DNA from: Pedobacter puniceum
Lineage (GTDB): Bacteria; Bacteroidota; Bacteroidia; Sphingobacteriales; Sphingobacteriaceae
Reading direction: 5' to 3'
NCBI RefSeq assembly: GCF_009674685.1
Contig: NZ_WKJI01000004.1
Coordinates: 156,427-220,426, forward strand
Length of the DNA stretch: 64,000 bases
Part shown: positions 9,483 through 19,273 of the stretch, one piece after another
Layout of the letters: each line of letters starts with the position of its first letter
Numbering within the stretch: position 1 is the first letter of the stretch
Notes under the pieces: model-generated
Seen by the model: only the letters and a program-made list of their open reading frames with translations
What the model was told of the DNA's origin: nothing
The model's database searches: none
Translations under genes and position numbers: made by a program

Positions 9483-9502
9483 AAGCGATTTCAAATGTGT
9501 TT

Positions 9503-10300
9503 TTAGCTAGATGAGTAATTTAAACTATTCTTTAAAGGCAGAAAAAACGTTACAATAATCGCATGATTAATAAAAGGTAAATCCAAGATTTGATAATTTA
9601 TTAAATGGAAGGTTAAAAATAAAACTGCTAAATGTAAATCATATTTTTTAGTTAGAAATCCTATAAAAAATGTTAATTCTATTATTACAGCAGAAATAAA
9701 TAGACTATAACTTAAATATATATTCTCAATCAGAAACGCCATGATTTGAGTTTTTATATGATTCGGATTATAAAAGATGAAGTCAGCAGCTGAAACTTTT
9801 ATACTATCAGTTAATTGATTAATGTTGAATATCCCTTGGTTAATTATTTTTAGTACTCCAGCAAAGAAATATAACCAACAAAGAAAGTATCTTCCAAAAT
9901 TGTATGTTATGAAAAATTTAATTTCACTCTTAAATATAAAGGGTAAACAAGGGAATAATAAACCTATTGCAAATGGTTGATAAGCTACAATTGAGAAATA
10001 TAAGAATTGGTAAAACCATAATGACACTGAGAAAATTATGGGATAAATATTACTTTTTATGTTAACTAATGTTAAAATACAAGAGGTAAATAAAGAGATA
10101 TCTAAAAGGTATTTAATCCATTGATAATTAAAGATATCTGTTAGATCGGAAATTATAAAAGTCCAATATAAGATATTTAAGTTTGGGTAAAGTAAAGGAG
10201 GATGTGTTTGTTGTGATAAAAGTGTTGAACTAAAATACTTGTATACTAAAATTACTAAATAAGAAATAAAAACTATTTGCTTAATATTTTTTTTATTCAT
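9503..10300 (-). CDS. polytopic membrane protein, possibly HTTM-like
   Basis: The 265-residue protein has about six or seven hydrophobic spans. The segment FGRYFLCWLYFFAGVLKI resembles the conserved span of HTTM (vitamin K-dependent carboxylase-like) membrane proteins, where an arginine is followed by a YF.AG..K pattern. That is the only basis for the family suggestion. Its ATG overlaps the end of the upstream gene by eight bases, so the two are co-translated. Base composition is very AT-rich like the neighbours. Function unknown; it could also be an unrelated DoxX-like or surface-polymer membrane protein. Confidence 0.45.
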   Translation of the reverse strand: MNKKNIKQIVFISYLVILVYKYFSSTLLSQQTHPPLLYPNLNILYWTFIISDLTDIFNYQWIKYLLDISLFTSCILTLVNIKSNIYPIIFSVSLWFYQFLYFSIVAYQPFAIGLLFPCLPFIFKSEIKFFITYNFGRYFLCWLYFFAGVLKIINQGIFNINQLTDSIKVSAADFIFYNPNHIKTQIMAFLIENIYLSYSLFISAVIIELTFFIGFLTKKYDLHLAVLFLTFHLINYQILDLPFINHAIIVTFFLPLKNSLNYSSS

Positions 10301-10838
10301 ATTTTTTATTCAAAATTAAAACCTCTTTTAATATTAAAGGCCTTTGTTCTTTTGTAAACATTAAAGTTGTTTCATAAATTTTTATTGATTCAATACTATG
10401 CTTATAATGACTTTGTAAATAATCTCTTAACCAATTGCCAAACACAGCTTCATCTAAGTTTTTATAATTAAAGAGCTTGTCATTTATCTTTAATAAATAT
10501 TGGTTACTGATTTTTTTTTCAAATATTCCATGAAATTTATCTTTAAATGAGTTCTTCTTAAGATATGAATATCTAATAATATTTGCCCTTACAACATCTC
10601 CTTCTTCTTTTAGAAGTTGAAAAGTATTAAGCTCTTTTTCGTTTACAATTATTCGGTGAATAATTATTTCTGCTTCTTTAGGGATTGGATAAGAATACAT
10701 GGAGTAGACATAAAAGGGAGGAACAGAATGTTTAAGAATTAGTGTACAAAATAAAATTGCTACAAAATAAAGGCACAAGAAGGTATAAAAGCTCCTCCAA
10801 TTCTTTTTAGTATACTTTATATATTCTAATATGCTCAT
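10293..10838 (-). CDS. hypothetical single-span membrane protein, partner of the downstream membrane gene
   Basis: The 181-residue protein has one N-terminal membrane span (about residues 17-37). The remaining ~140 residues, rich in Lys, Ile and aromatic residues, are probably extracytoplasmic. PPFYVYSMYSYPIPKEAEI directly after the span is a recognisable aromatic patch but matches no family I know. The eight-base overlap with the next gene suggests that the two products work together. No cysteines or catalytic motif stand out. Confidence 0.5.
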   Translation of the reverse strand: MSILEYIKYTKKNWRSFYTFLCLYFVAILFCTLILKHSVPPFYVYSMYSYPIPKEAEIIIHRIIVNEKELNTFQLLKEEGDVVRANIIRYSYLKKNSFKDKFHGIFEKKISNQYLLKINDKLFNYKNLDEAVFGNWLRDYLQSHYKHSIESIKIYETTLMFTKEQRPLILKEVLILNKKYE

Positions 10839-11056
10839 TCTAGTCTGTTGCTTCGTAAGATTAAATATATAAAAATGAGTAATGTTATTAGATTAGTTCC
10901 AGTATTTTTTTCATTTTTAAATGTTTTTTCAAGTTAAGTAGTTATAAATACTGCTTTTAAAAGTGTTTAATCTTCATTTTAAATGGTAGAAAAATCTATT
11001 TGCGAAAGGATGTCTGAAATTGTTTTAAATCTATAATTATTTAATTAATTTTCTTA

Positions 11057-11911
11057 ATGTTTAAGTTTAAAAAAAAACTAATTCTTGGCGTTAAATTAGC
11101 TTTAAGCATTCCATTGTTTAATAGACTATTCATCTTAATAAGATATTTAAATACTAAGACTTCTTTTTTTAATAATGAATACCAATTATTTCATTTTAAA
11201 AACCTGGTTTATTTTAATTTAGATTTAAATGATTGGATTCAAAATCAGTTGTTTTTTTTAAATAAATATGAAGATTTCGAATTAAACTTTATTTCAGAAA
11301 ACGTTAAAGATGGTGATGTTTTTGTAGATGTTGGGGCAAATTTTGGACTTTATAGTGTTTTTTGCTCCAAATTAGTTGGAGTTAAGGGTAAGGTGATTTC
11401 ATTTGAGCCGTTCTCAAAGAATTTTAAAGTCTTAGCTGAAAATGTTAAACTAAATAATATTGAAAATATTCAATTAGAAAGATTAGCAGTAGCGGATAAA
11501 AATTCCATCATAAACCTTTTTTACGATAAGAATGAAAAAAACTTGGGAATGGTATCATCTTATTATTTCAAGAATGAAGAGCCTGAAAAAGTTTCTACAA
11601 TATCTTTAGATATATATCTTTCAAATAATAAAATTGATTCATTAAAATATGTGAAAATAGATATAGAAGGCGGGGAATATTTAGCATTAATAGGAATGGT
11701 AAATACTCTTAAAAAGTTTAAACCGATTGTCCAGATTGAAATAAATGATGCTATATTGGTTAAAACCGATTATAATAGCTTTGATATTGAACGTTTTTTT
11801 AATGAAATAGGGTTTGAAATTTTTAATCCTGTACTTACTAATAGTAGAATATCACTTAATAAATATTCTAAAAATTGTTTTTTTAGAGCTAAGTTTTCTG
11901 AGTTTAATTAA
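11057..11911 (+). CDS. FkbM family methyltransferase
   Basis: The 284-residue SAM-dependent methyltransferase has the FkbM signature. Motif I VFVDVGANFGLYSV is near residue 92, followed by GKVISFEPFSKNFKVLAENVKLNN and the family pattern YVKIDIEGGEYLALIGM. FkbM-type enzymes O-methylate sugars or polyketides, and next to a glycosyltransferase and a flippase a role in methylating a surface glycan is inferred. The gene begins the plus-strand part of the polysaccharide cluster after a 218-base divergent spacer without a clear promoter box. The following glycosyltransferase probably starts 11 bases after its stop. Confidence 0.82.
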   Translation: MFKFKKKLILGVKLALSIPLFNRLFILIRYLNTKTSFFNNEYQLFHFKNLVYFNLDLNDWIQNQLFFLNKYEDFELNFISENVKDGDVFVDVGANFGLYSVFCSKLVGVKGKVISFEPFSKNFKVLAENVKLNNIENIQLERLAVADKNSIINLFYDKNEKNLGMVSSYYFKNEEPEKVSTISLDIYLSNNKIDSLKYVKIDIEGGEYLALIGMVNTLKKFKPIVQIEINDAILVKTDYNSFDIERFFNEIGFEIFNPVLTNSRISLNKYSKNCFFRAKFSEFN

Positions 11912-11921
11912 AAATATACAT

Positions 11922-13088
11922 TTGTTTAATATATTAATTTTTCCAAGTTGGTTTCCTAGTAAAGAAAATCCTTTAGATGCAATTTTCACGAAAAAGCATG
12001 TCGATTTAATTTCAAGAAAAAATAAAGTAGCAGTCGCCTTTGCCGTAGAATCTAATTTACTAAACGGTATTTATGAAATTAAGAGTGAAGAGAATGGAAA
12101 TTACCCCATTTACACTTGCTACTACAGGACAAGCCGTTGTAATTTATATTTATACAAAAAGATAGTTAATTTTTACAGAAAATTAAATGCATATGTCAAA
12201 GCATTTAAATGTGCAATGAAACATTTAAAGCATGTAGACTTTATTCATATTCATGTAATTGGATTTGAAGCAATAATACCCTTGTTTTATAAAATTTTTA
12301 AAAAAATTCCGTATTATATTACAGAACATTCGACAATATACTTAAGATGTAATTCAGTTTGGTCATTTGAGAATATGTTTAAGCGTTTTATTGTAAAAGA
12401 GAGTTTAGGAATTAGTGCAGTTTCTAACGCCTTAAGAGATGGAATGAGAAAATTAAGGATTGATCATAGATTTTTTTTTGTAATACCAAATATTGTTGAT
12501 GAACTTAAATTTCAATACAAACAAAAGCAAAAAGGTGAGATTTTCAGGTTTTTACATATATCAAGATTGGATGAAAAGGCTAAGAATACGATAGGTATTC
12601 TAAGAGTATTCGATAAGATTTTTGAGCAAAATAAAAATATTGAATTACATATAGTTGGTGGCTTTCCAAATGTTATTTCAGAATCTGAGTTGTATTCTAA
12701 AAAATTAAAATCTAAGTCTAATATATTTTTTCATGGTGTTAAGTTTAATGATGATATTATAGCTTATTATCAAAAAGTGGATGTTTTTGTAATGTTTAGT
12801 AATTATGAAACTCAGGGTGTAGTTGTAATGGAAGCCTTATTTTGTGGATTGCCGGTCATTACTACTAATTTACTTTGCTTTAAGGAGTATTTACATCAAG
12901 GAAATAGTATCATGATTGATCCAAAAGATGAGATATCATTACAGAAGGTTATGGAGTTAGTTATCAAGCAAGAAGTTGAGTTTTGGACCCCTGAAAATAT
13001 AGTTATAGATATCAAAGAGAAGTTCGCTTCTCAAAAAATAGAAAACAGCTTTATGGAATTTTATAAAATTGGGTTAAGCAAATGCTGA
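11922..13088 (+). CDS. glycosyltransferase family 4 (GT-B fold)
   Basis: The 388-residue enzyme has a GT-B fold. The C-terminal domain shows FLHISRLDEKAKN, ELHIVGG, FHGVKFNDDIIAYYQKVDVFV and the donor-binding pattern SNYETQGVVVMEALFCGLPVITT, which is typical of GT4. The frame is open to an ATG at 11814, but that would overlap the FkbM gene by 98 bases and add 36 residues that look like out-of-frame FkbM sequence. GT4 proteins usually begin right at an ILIFPSWFPS strand, so the TTG at 11922 is preferred. Donor and acceptor are unknown. Its stop overlaps the flippase start by seven bases. Confidence 0.85.
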   Translation: MFNILIFPSWFPSKENPLDAIFTKKHVDLISRKNKVAVAFAVESNLLNGIYEIKSEENGNYPIYTCYYRTSRCNLYLYKKIVNFYRKLNAYVKAFKCAMKHLKHVDFIHIHVIGFEAIIPLFYKIFKKIPYYITEHSTIYLRCNSVWSFENMFKRFIVKESLGISAVSNALRDGMRKLRIDHRFFFVIPNIVDELKFQYKQKQKGEIFRFLHISRLDEKAKNTIGILRVFDKIFEQNKNIELHIVGGFPNVISESELYSKKLKSKSNIFFHGVKFNDDIIAYYQKVDVFVMFSNYETQGVVVMEALFCGLPVITTNLLCFKEYLHQGNSIMIDPKDEISLQKVMELVIKQEVEFWTPENIVIDIKEKFASQKIENSFMEFYKIGLSKC

Positions 13089-14293
13089 AAAAGATTATAT
13101 TTTCTTTTCAAGCAAACTTTGTTGTAGCAGTAATAACATTAGTTATTTCATTGATAACTGCAAAATTTCTTGGTTCTTATGGGCGAGGCTATTTAAGTAT
13201 TATAGCTATTTATATAGCTTTGGTGCAGCTAATTAATGATATACTAGGAGTAGGTGTCGTTTTTTTTCTTCTTAAGAGATATCAAGTAAACGAAATAGTA
13301 TTTATTTCATATGTATGGTTTTTATTTGTTACTACAATAGGTACTTTAATTTTAACTCATATCGGTCTTATTGGTATTCAGTTCAAATATGTATTTTTCT
13401 TGAATGTATTATCAGCAAGCATATTTGCGCTAAATCTAAGGATTTTAATAAATAAAGTTAAGATAAAGTGGTATAATATGTTGGTAATATTACAGCCTTT
13501 AATTGTTTTTATACTTTTATACTTAAAAGGGTTTTCAGATTTTAGCATTAAAGACTTTTTGATCTTTCAGGGGGTTTCCTATATGATTCCAAGTGCTTTT
13601 TCTATTTTATTATTAATGAATGAATTCAAAGAGCAATTTCGGGTTTTTGTGATTAAAGACTTAATAAAAGAGTCATTTAAATTGGGTATTATTAACCAAG
13701 GGGCTAACTTTTCTCAAATTGTAAATTATAGGGTGTCGTTTTTTTTCATAGAAAAATATGAAGGATTAAAAGCTGTAGGTGTTTTTAGTGTTTTATTTTC
13801 TTTTGCTAACGTAATTTGGTTATTTGCAGTTACTGTTGGAACATTATTAGGTAATGAAGTTTCTAAATCTGATAAATTAAATGGAGGAAGCATTGCTCAG
13901 TTTTCAAATTACATTAAGATAACTCTTATTTTTACTTTTATTCTGATAATTGGAATTTATCTTTTACCTTCTCAGGTATATGTGGATTTGTTAAACAAAG
14001 ATTTTTATCAAATAAAACGATTATTATTATTATTGTCGCCAGCGATAATAATATTCTCTTCGGCTAAAGTTCTAGGTTATTTTTTTAGTAGTCAGGGAAA
14101 AATGAAAATAAACTTTTATGCTTCTCTAGCAGGTTTAATACCTTCTATTGTATTGGGATACATATTGATAAAAGAATTCAAAATATATGGTGCAATTTTG
14201 ACTTGTTCTATTTCATTTATTCTATCTAGTTTTATTTTGGGTTATTTCTTTTGGAAAGAAAGTGAAAACTCTCAAAATCACCTCATTAAATAA
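13082..14293 (+). CDS. Wzx-like polysaccharide flippase (MVF/PST superfamily)
   Basis: The 403-residue protein has about 12 hydrophobic spans. The N-terminus (FQANFVVAVITLVISLITAKFLGSYGRGYLSI) has the F-x-x-N...AKFLG pattern of oligosaccharide flippases, and GVFSVLFSFANVIWLFAVTVGTLLGNEVSK fits the central spans. Members move lipid-linked repeat units across the inner membrane. It is translationally coupled to the GT4 gene by overlap. The last 16 bases overlap the convergent C25 peptidase gene, a tight junction between the accessory cluster and its neighbour. Confidence 0.8.
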   Translation: MLKKIIFSFQANFVVAVITLVISLITAKFLGSYGRGYLSIIAIYIALVQLINDILGVGVVFFLLKRYQVNEIVFISYVWFLFVTTIGTLILTHIGLIGIQFKYVFFLNVLSASIFALNLRILINKVKIKWYNMLVILQPLIVFILLYLKGFSDFSIKDFLIFQGVSYMIPSAFSILLLMNEFKEQFRVFVIKDLIKESFKLGIINQGANFSQIVNYRVSFFFIEKYEGLKAVGVFSVLFSFANVIWLFAVTVGTLLGNEVSKSDKLNGGSIAQFSNYIKITLIFTFILIIGIYLLPSQVYVDLLNKDFYQIKRLLLLLSPAIIIFSSAKVLGYFFSSQGKMKINFYASLAGLIPSIVLGYILIKEFKIYGAILTCSISFILSSFILGYFFWKESENSQNHLIK

Positions 14294-17200
14294 ATCTTAC
14301 CAATTTTATTCCTGAAAAACTGATCGCCTTTAGTACTTCGGTGTTTTAGATCTCCCAGTTCATTATCTTGTATCATAACTTTATAAAAGTAAACACCATT
14401 TGCAAGTCTATCTCCAAATTGGTCGGTACCATCCCAAGTAAAGTCAGAAACATTATTTCCTATTCTTAATGCTCCAAGTTCTTCTTTACTTATCTCTCTT
14501 ACTACTTTTCCGGAAACGGTTAAAATTTGAATTTTTACCTTTTCAGGTATTTTATCTCCTGTTAGGGTAAACACAAACTTCATTGCTGTGGTAACAGGGT
14601 TTGGATAAGGGTAAAAGTTTGATATGCTAGATTCGTTTATTACTTCAAAAGTTATTTCATAATCATTTTGATTAGTATTGTTAGAGGCATCTTTACTACT
14701 AACTTTCATGGTATATTTACCGTCGCTTAATCTGCTTGGTTTGTATTCTACGGTAAGTTTGTTCTCTTCACCATTATTGGCAGGTACCAAGTTTAATTGT
14801 CCGGTAGCGTAATAAACTCTTCTAAAATTTGTTTCTTCTTCTTTTCTTATGAATACACTTAAATAAGAAGTGTCATTTAATAAAAGAAACTTGTTTTCAT
14901 CTTTTAAAGTAATATTAATGATAGGTTCTGGCGAAATAATCTCTCCGTTTACAATAGGCCTTCCGTCAAAAAGAATATCTAAAAGAGGTTGTTTACTATC
15001 TTTCAAAACCTCGAAATTTTTAAATATGGTATTGTTAAAGGTGTACAAATCTGATGATGAATTTAACTTTAATTCTGCTCTTAAAGTGTTTATACCTACT
15101 AAACCTTGTGTTGCTTCGCTTATCATAATTTTTTTGCTTTCTCCGGGGTTTAAATTGGCCTCTCTTTTTAAAGTTTTGATAATGCTGGTATTATTAGCTT
15201 TTCTAATGGTATAACTTAGCTCTAATGAATCTGAAGATATATTAGCTAAATTGGTAACTCCCAATTCCCATTTTACAGAATCTCCTTCTTGTATTTTTTC
15301 TTTATAAAAATTATTAGTAAATGTAGGATTTAAAGTTAGTTCCGCTATTGGATTAAAATTTACCCTCCAAAAGTTCAACTTAGGAATATTATAATCTTCT
15401 TTATCTTCAAAAGTGCTTTTTATTTTAATAAAAGGATATTCCTTGGCATTAATTTGTGATAAATCAATCTCATCAGTATTTAAATTATTTTGTAAAACAC
15501 TTTCTATACCTTGTTGATTTATACCTCTGAGCTCATAAGAAATTTTATCATTTTGATTAGAAAAGTATTTCAGCTCAGCATTTTTCCATTCTTTAGCTGG
15601 CCCAATTAAATCTGTATTAATATATCCTGAGCTTAAAGAATATTTAAGGTTCTCAGCATGTCTAATACGTTGCGCTCTAGGAGGTATATTTGAACTATAA
15701 TCGGCCGTAAATTCTAGAACAGATCCAGGACTAGCTCCCTTGATACCCCAAAACATATAAGGTTCTCCAGTATTTATTAAATCATATTTATTTAAACCAA
15801 TTGATTGTAGTGCATTTTTAGCAGCCGAAGGGAGTGCATTAATCGTAGTATTAAGACCATTATAACCAATTACATAGTATCCTTCGGGTACTTGATTTAA
15901 ATAGCTTATTAACGAGTCTACTTGTTCTGGGATGTTTGTATTCCAAAAATATTGTCCAGTAAATCCGTTAGCATCATACTCATCAGGTGGCCCACTATTA
16001 GAATTATAAGGACTCGGATAACTGAATTTTTTCCCAATTTTAACAGGATGATAAGCCACTAAGGTTAAGCCTACAAATCCTATAGAGCTGAATGAAATAG
16101 TTTGCGTTGTTCTAAACCTTTTATCAAAAGGTGCTCCTCCGTCATCGCCTTCTGTTTGTATAGAGGTAGGGAAAAATGTGGGTTTAAACTTAAATAATCC
16201 AGTATTGTAGTCAAAAGTTGCATCTTCAAATTTTAAATCTTTTAATTGATCTTTGTGTGATAAACTAAAACCATCATCCTCGTTATTTAGATAAGTAAAA
16301 ACTGATGTAACCCAATTACCTCCTTGATCTTGAGGTAGGTTTAATCTAGCTCTCCAAAAGTAAACTTTGCCATTTTCTAGTATAAGACTAGGATTCCAAT
16401 CAGCAAATAATCCAGAGCTAATAACTGGTGATGTTTTTTTAAAAGTACTTGTAAAGGTTGAAATAGTGTCTATTTCAAAGATATACTCTGCTGTTTGGGT
16501 AAATAAATTTTCAGATTGTACTTTTAAAATAAAATTATTTGAAGTAGATACGATACCATTTTTACGTGGATAAATTGTGTTTATTCCATTTCCAGATATA
16601 AATAAAGATAGCTGCCCTTGATTATTATTTAAATTTAGTTCTGGTATTGTGTTTTCGGGATTTAAGGTGATGAGAATGCGGTTGTTTCCAACAATATTTT
16701 GTTGGATATTGTTATTAATGATAATTTTTACAGTATCAGTATTTAATACAGATTTTATCTTCAGAATTGGTAATAACAAATTTGTGTTATTAGGTAATAT
16801 TCTCTCTATTTTGATTGATAAGCTATCAGTATTTACAGCCTTAGCCAAATTTTTTATAATTACTTGTAATTCTAAATCCTTAACCGCATTCACGCTTGAA
16901 TTATCATAAGAAATATCTGAATTATTGATTGTATAGTCTGGATTTTCTGTTTTATAAAAAGATATTAAAGGATCTCCAATGTAAATATATTGCCTTGTAT
17001 GTGCTGTATTTAATCTATCGCTTGGCACTTGATAGCTTCTTAAACCATTTTTAATGCCATCTGAAATGGATTTTCCATACATGTTTTTAAACCAATTACT
17101 GTAAAAATAACGTGTAGCATTAGTTAAGTAAGAAGCAACACCTTCACTGGTGGTACCTATCCAAGCTACAGCACCAACATCTTTAGCTAAAAGAAATTGT

Positions 17201-19185
17201 TCGCCTAAAGCTAAATTGCTTCCAAAAATAGCACCCGTACTGCATCCATTTACAATGTAAACAGTGGGTTTTTCTTTATTACGATGACTACTAGTGGGAC
17301 CAAAAGAAATCTCTGTTTCGGTAGAAGAGCCATGACCCAAAAATGATACTAGACTAACTCCTGAGGCTGTCTCATTTATAATTCTTTGTGTTTGGTTCTC
17401 AGTAACAGGATTGTTTACATCTTTAGAAATAACAGATGCTTTAGCTCCAAAAAACTCACCTTCAGCAACTCTAAATAAACTATTTTGAAAACTTGTGTAG
17501 CTTGTGTTTTCAGAAGAACTTCTACCGCCATTGAGAAATAAAATATTCTTCCTCCAAATCTCATTTGGTAATTTTTCATAAACTTTAAGTTTATTCAAAT
17601 AATTTTCAACTTCCTCATTGGTTTTTGCAGGTACTCTTCCTGTTGCTAGACCAGGTTCTAAATTGCTGCCATTTAAACCCGATGTTAGCATGTTGTCAGA
17701 CGCAGGATATCCTATTGTAGGTACTAAATCATTATTAAAGTTGCCTTTGGAAATTTCCATCCCTTTGCCTAATAATAGCAGATATTCAGGTTTTAGATTT
17801 CCTCTAGCTAATGCCCAAGCGCAAAAGTTTTTTAATGCTAATGGATGGTGAAATCCATAGTAGAATTCGTTATATAAATCTTCTGTATAAGCGATAGTAG
17901 TTTCTATGCCTCTTGTATCATTGTAAGCTTTATAGTTATTAACTCCTGCAGTAAGCAGCTTATTTGATATCATTAAAAAAGGCTTGATGTCTGCGTTTGA
18001 GAAATTTCTGAAAGTAACAGGAGTTAGGTTAGTGGATTTTAAGTTGTCTAAATCAGCTAAAAAGTAATTTTTTTGTTGATTCGTAGTATTGATAACAAAA
18101 TCAGCATTCGTTGTATTTTTTAATCCTCTGATAACAAAGTCAGTAGTTAAATCCCATAAAATAGGGTTAGTAAGACCAGAATTTCTAAATCTTAGAAAAC
18201 TTAACGCTTTATTGTTGTTTAAAATGAATTTTAAACTACTTAAGTTGTTAATATTTGTTCCTTTTGCATAAGTAATTTCTGCATAAGAAATAGCTTGGAA
18301 ATCTGTAAGTGCACCTAAATCATCAATAGAAGAGAATGATATTTGATTACTAGATGTTGTAAGTGATATAGGGATTGTTTTCCTAACAGTTTTATAACCT
18401 CTAAATAAAGTGTCAAAAACAGTCGCATTATTTAATGAAACTCTTAAGTGATGGTTAAAGCCATTAACATTAGTAGAAGAAGCGTTAGACCTACCAGCTA
18501 CATAAAATGATAATTGCGGTTGAAAGCTACTTGATGCTATATCTAATGTATTTAAACTAAGGTTAGTAGTTTGGCCTTTACCAAAAGTATTACCCATGAA
18601 ACCTTCTCCTTCAATATATTCAGAAAGGCTCATGGCAGAAAGTATAAATTCACCAGGATAATAGCCATCTGTTAGGTTAATCCTGCTTTTAGCTATAATC
18701 CAGTTTTCTTCTGTTAATCCAGTATTATTTTGTTGAAATTCTTTTAATCTTAATCCAGTTGTGTTATTGCTGTAGGTTAAAAAGTAATAATTGTCATTTT
18801 CATAGAGACTTACTTCATCATTGGGTAAATCTGCAGGGTTGTTATATAAAACCTTATCTAGTGATGCGTCATTAGGTTTACCGTAAAAAACAATCTTATC
18901 ATTACCATCAAAAACATTATCAGAATCGCCTGTTACCAAAATAGCAACTTCTTTTCCTTTATTAAAAAGTTGGAATTTTTTCGGGTCAATATTCTGCGTA
19001 GCTAAACCAGATTGTATGATTTGATTTAAATCTATCCCGAATAATCCTTCTTCAGAAATTTTGATCTTTACATATTTTTGAGAAGCAATTATCCACTCGT
19101 TGCCGAAAGATTGCGCCTGTAAGAAATTGCTAAAAGATAAACAGCTAAATAATAGAAATACTTTAAGAAACTTAATTTTAAGCAT
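14278..19185 (-). CDS. porU: C25 (gingipain-type) cysteine peptidase, PorU/PorU2-like type IX secretion sortase candidate
   Basis: The 1635-residue protein has a signal peptide (1-24, LQA before Q25), a C25 catalytic domain at about 410-770, a long region of Ig-like segments, and a C-terminal T9SS-type domain (~1545-1635; FYPYPNPVTTAMKFVFTLTG, NGVYFYKVMI). The catalytic dyad is visible: His618 in FLGHGSST and Cys648 in VNGCSTGAIF. PorU removes the C-terminal signal of T9SS cargo and attaches it to the cell surface. The length exceeds classical PorU (~1100-1300) and fits the longer PorU2-type proteins better. No other por or gld secretion gene is adjacent, and purL lies divergently 58-88 bases away. 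A secreted C25 protease is the alternative. Confidence 0.82.
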   Translation of the reverse strand: MLKIKFLKVFLLFSCLSFSNFLQAQSFGNEWIIASQKYVKIKISEEGLFGIDLNQIIQSGLATQNIDPKKFQLFNKGKEVAILVTGDSDNVFDGNDKIVFYGKPNDASLDKVLYNNPADLPNDEVSLYENDNYYFLTYSNNTTGLRLKEFQQNNTGLTEENWIIAKSRINLTDGYYPGEFILSAMSLSEYIEGEGFMGNTFGKGQTTNLSLNTLDIASSSFQPQLSFYVAGRSNASSTNVNGFNHHLRVSLNNATVFDTLFRGYKTVRKTIPISLTTSSNQISFSSIDDLGALTDFQAISYAEITYAKGTNINNLSSLKFILNNNKALSFLRFRNSGLTNPILWDLTTDFVIRGLKNTTNADFVINTTNQQKNYFLADLDNLKSTNLTPVTFRNFSNADIKPFLMISNKLLTAGVNNYKAYNDTRGIETTIAYTEDLYNEFYYGFHHPLALKNFCAWALARGNLKPEYLLLLGKGMEISKGNFNNDLVPTIGYPASDNMLTSGLNGSNLEPGLATGRVPAKTNEEVENYLNKLKVYEKLPNEIWRKNILFLNGGRSSSENTSYTSFQNSLFRVAEGEFFGAKASVISKDVNNPVTENQTQRIINETASGVSLVSFLGHGSSTETEISFGPTSSHRNKEKPTVYIVNGCSTGAIFGSNLALGEQFLLAKDVGAVAWIGTTSEGVASYLTNATRYFYSNWFKNMYGKSISDGIKNGLRSYQVPSDRLNTAHTRQYIYIGDPLISFYKTENPDYTINNSDISYDNSSVNAVKDLELQVIIKNLAKAVNTDSLSIKIERILPNNTNLLLPILKIKSVLNTDTVKIIINNNIQQNIVGNNRILITLNPENTIPELNLNNNQGQLSLFISGNGINTIYPRKNGIVSTSNNFILKVQSENLFTQTAEYIFEIDTISTFTSTFKKTSPVISSGLFADWNPSLILENGKVYFWRARLNLPQDQGGNWVTSVFTYLNNEDDGFSLSHKDQLKDLKFEDATFDYNTGLFKFKPTFFPTSIQTEGDDGGAPFDKRFRTTQTISFSSIGFVGLTLVAYHPVKIGKKFSYPSPYNSNSGPPDEYDANGFTGQYFWNTNIPEQVDSLISYLNQVPEGYYVIGYNGLNTTINALPSAAKNALQSIGLNKYDLINTGEPYMFWGIKGASPGSVLEFTADYSSNIPPRAQRIRHAENLKYSLSSGYINTDLIGPAKEWKNAELKYFSNQNDKISYELRGINQQGIESVLQNNLNTDEIDLSQINAKEYPFIKIKSTFEDKEDYNIPKLNFWRVNFNPIAELTLNPTFTNNFYKEKIQEGDSVKWELGVTNLANISSDSLELSYTIRKANNTSIIKTLKREANLNPGESKKIMISEATQGLVGINTLRAELKLNSSSDLYTFNNTIFKNFEVLKDSKQPLLDILFDGRPIVNGEIISPEPIINITLKDENKFLLLNDTSYLSVFIRKEEETNFRRVYYATGQLNLVPANNGEENKLTVEYKPSRLSDGKYTMKVSSKDASNNTNQNDYEITFEVINESSISNFYPYPNPVTTAMKFVFTLTGDKIPEKVKIQILTVSGKVVREISKEELGALRIGNNVSDFTWDGTDQFGDRLANGVYFYKVMIQDNELGDLKHRSTKGDQFFRNKIGKIYLMR

Positions 19186-19238
19186 ACAATTTTAGAAAGA
19201 AGATGTTAAAATCTCTTTTAGTAACTGATTTGAATTCA

Positions 19239-19246
19239 TACCTTTG
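19239..19246 (+). promoter_or_regulatory. -7 box of purL promoter
   Basis: TACCTTTG matches TAnnTTTG exactly. Transcription would start about 19250-19254, so the in-frame TTG at 19244, which lies inside the box, cannot be the start codon. Confidence 0.6.
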
Positions 19247-19273
19247 AGGCCTAATTCAAATATACGTATCAAA

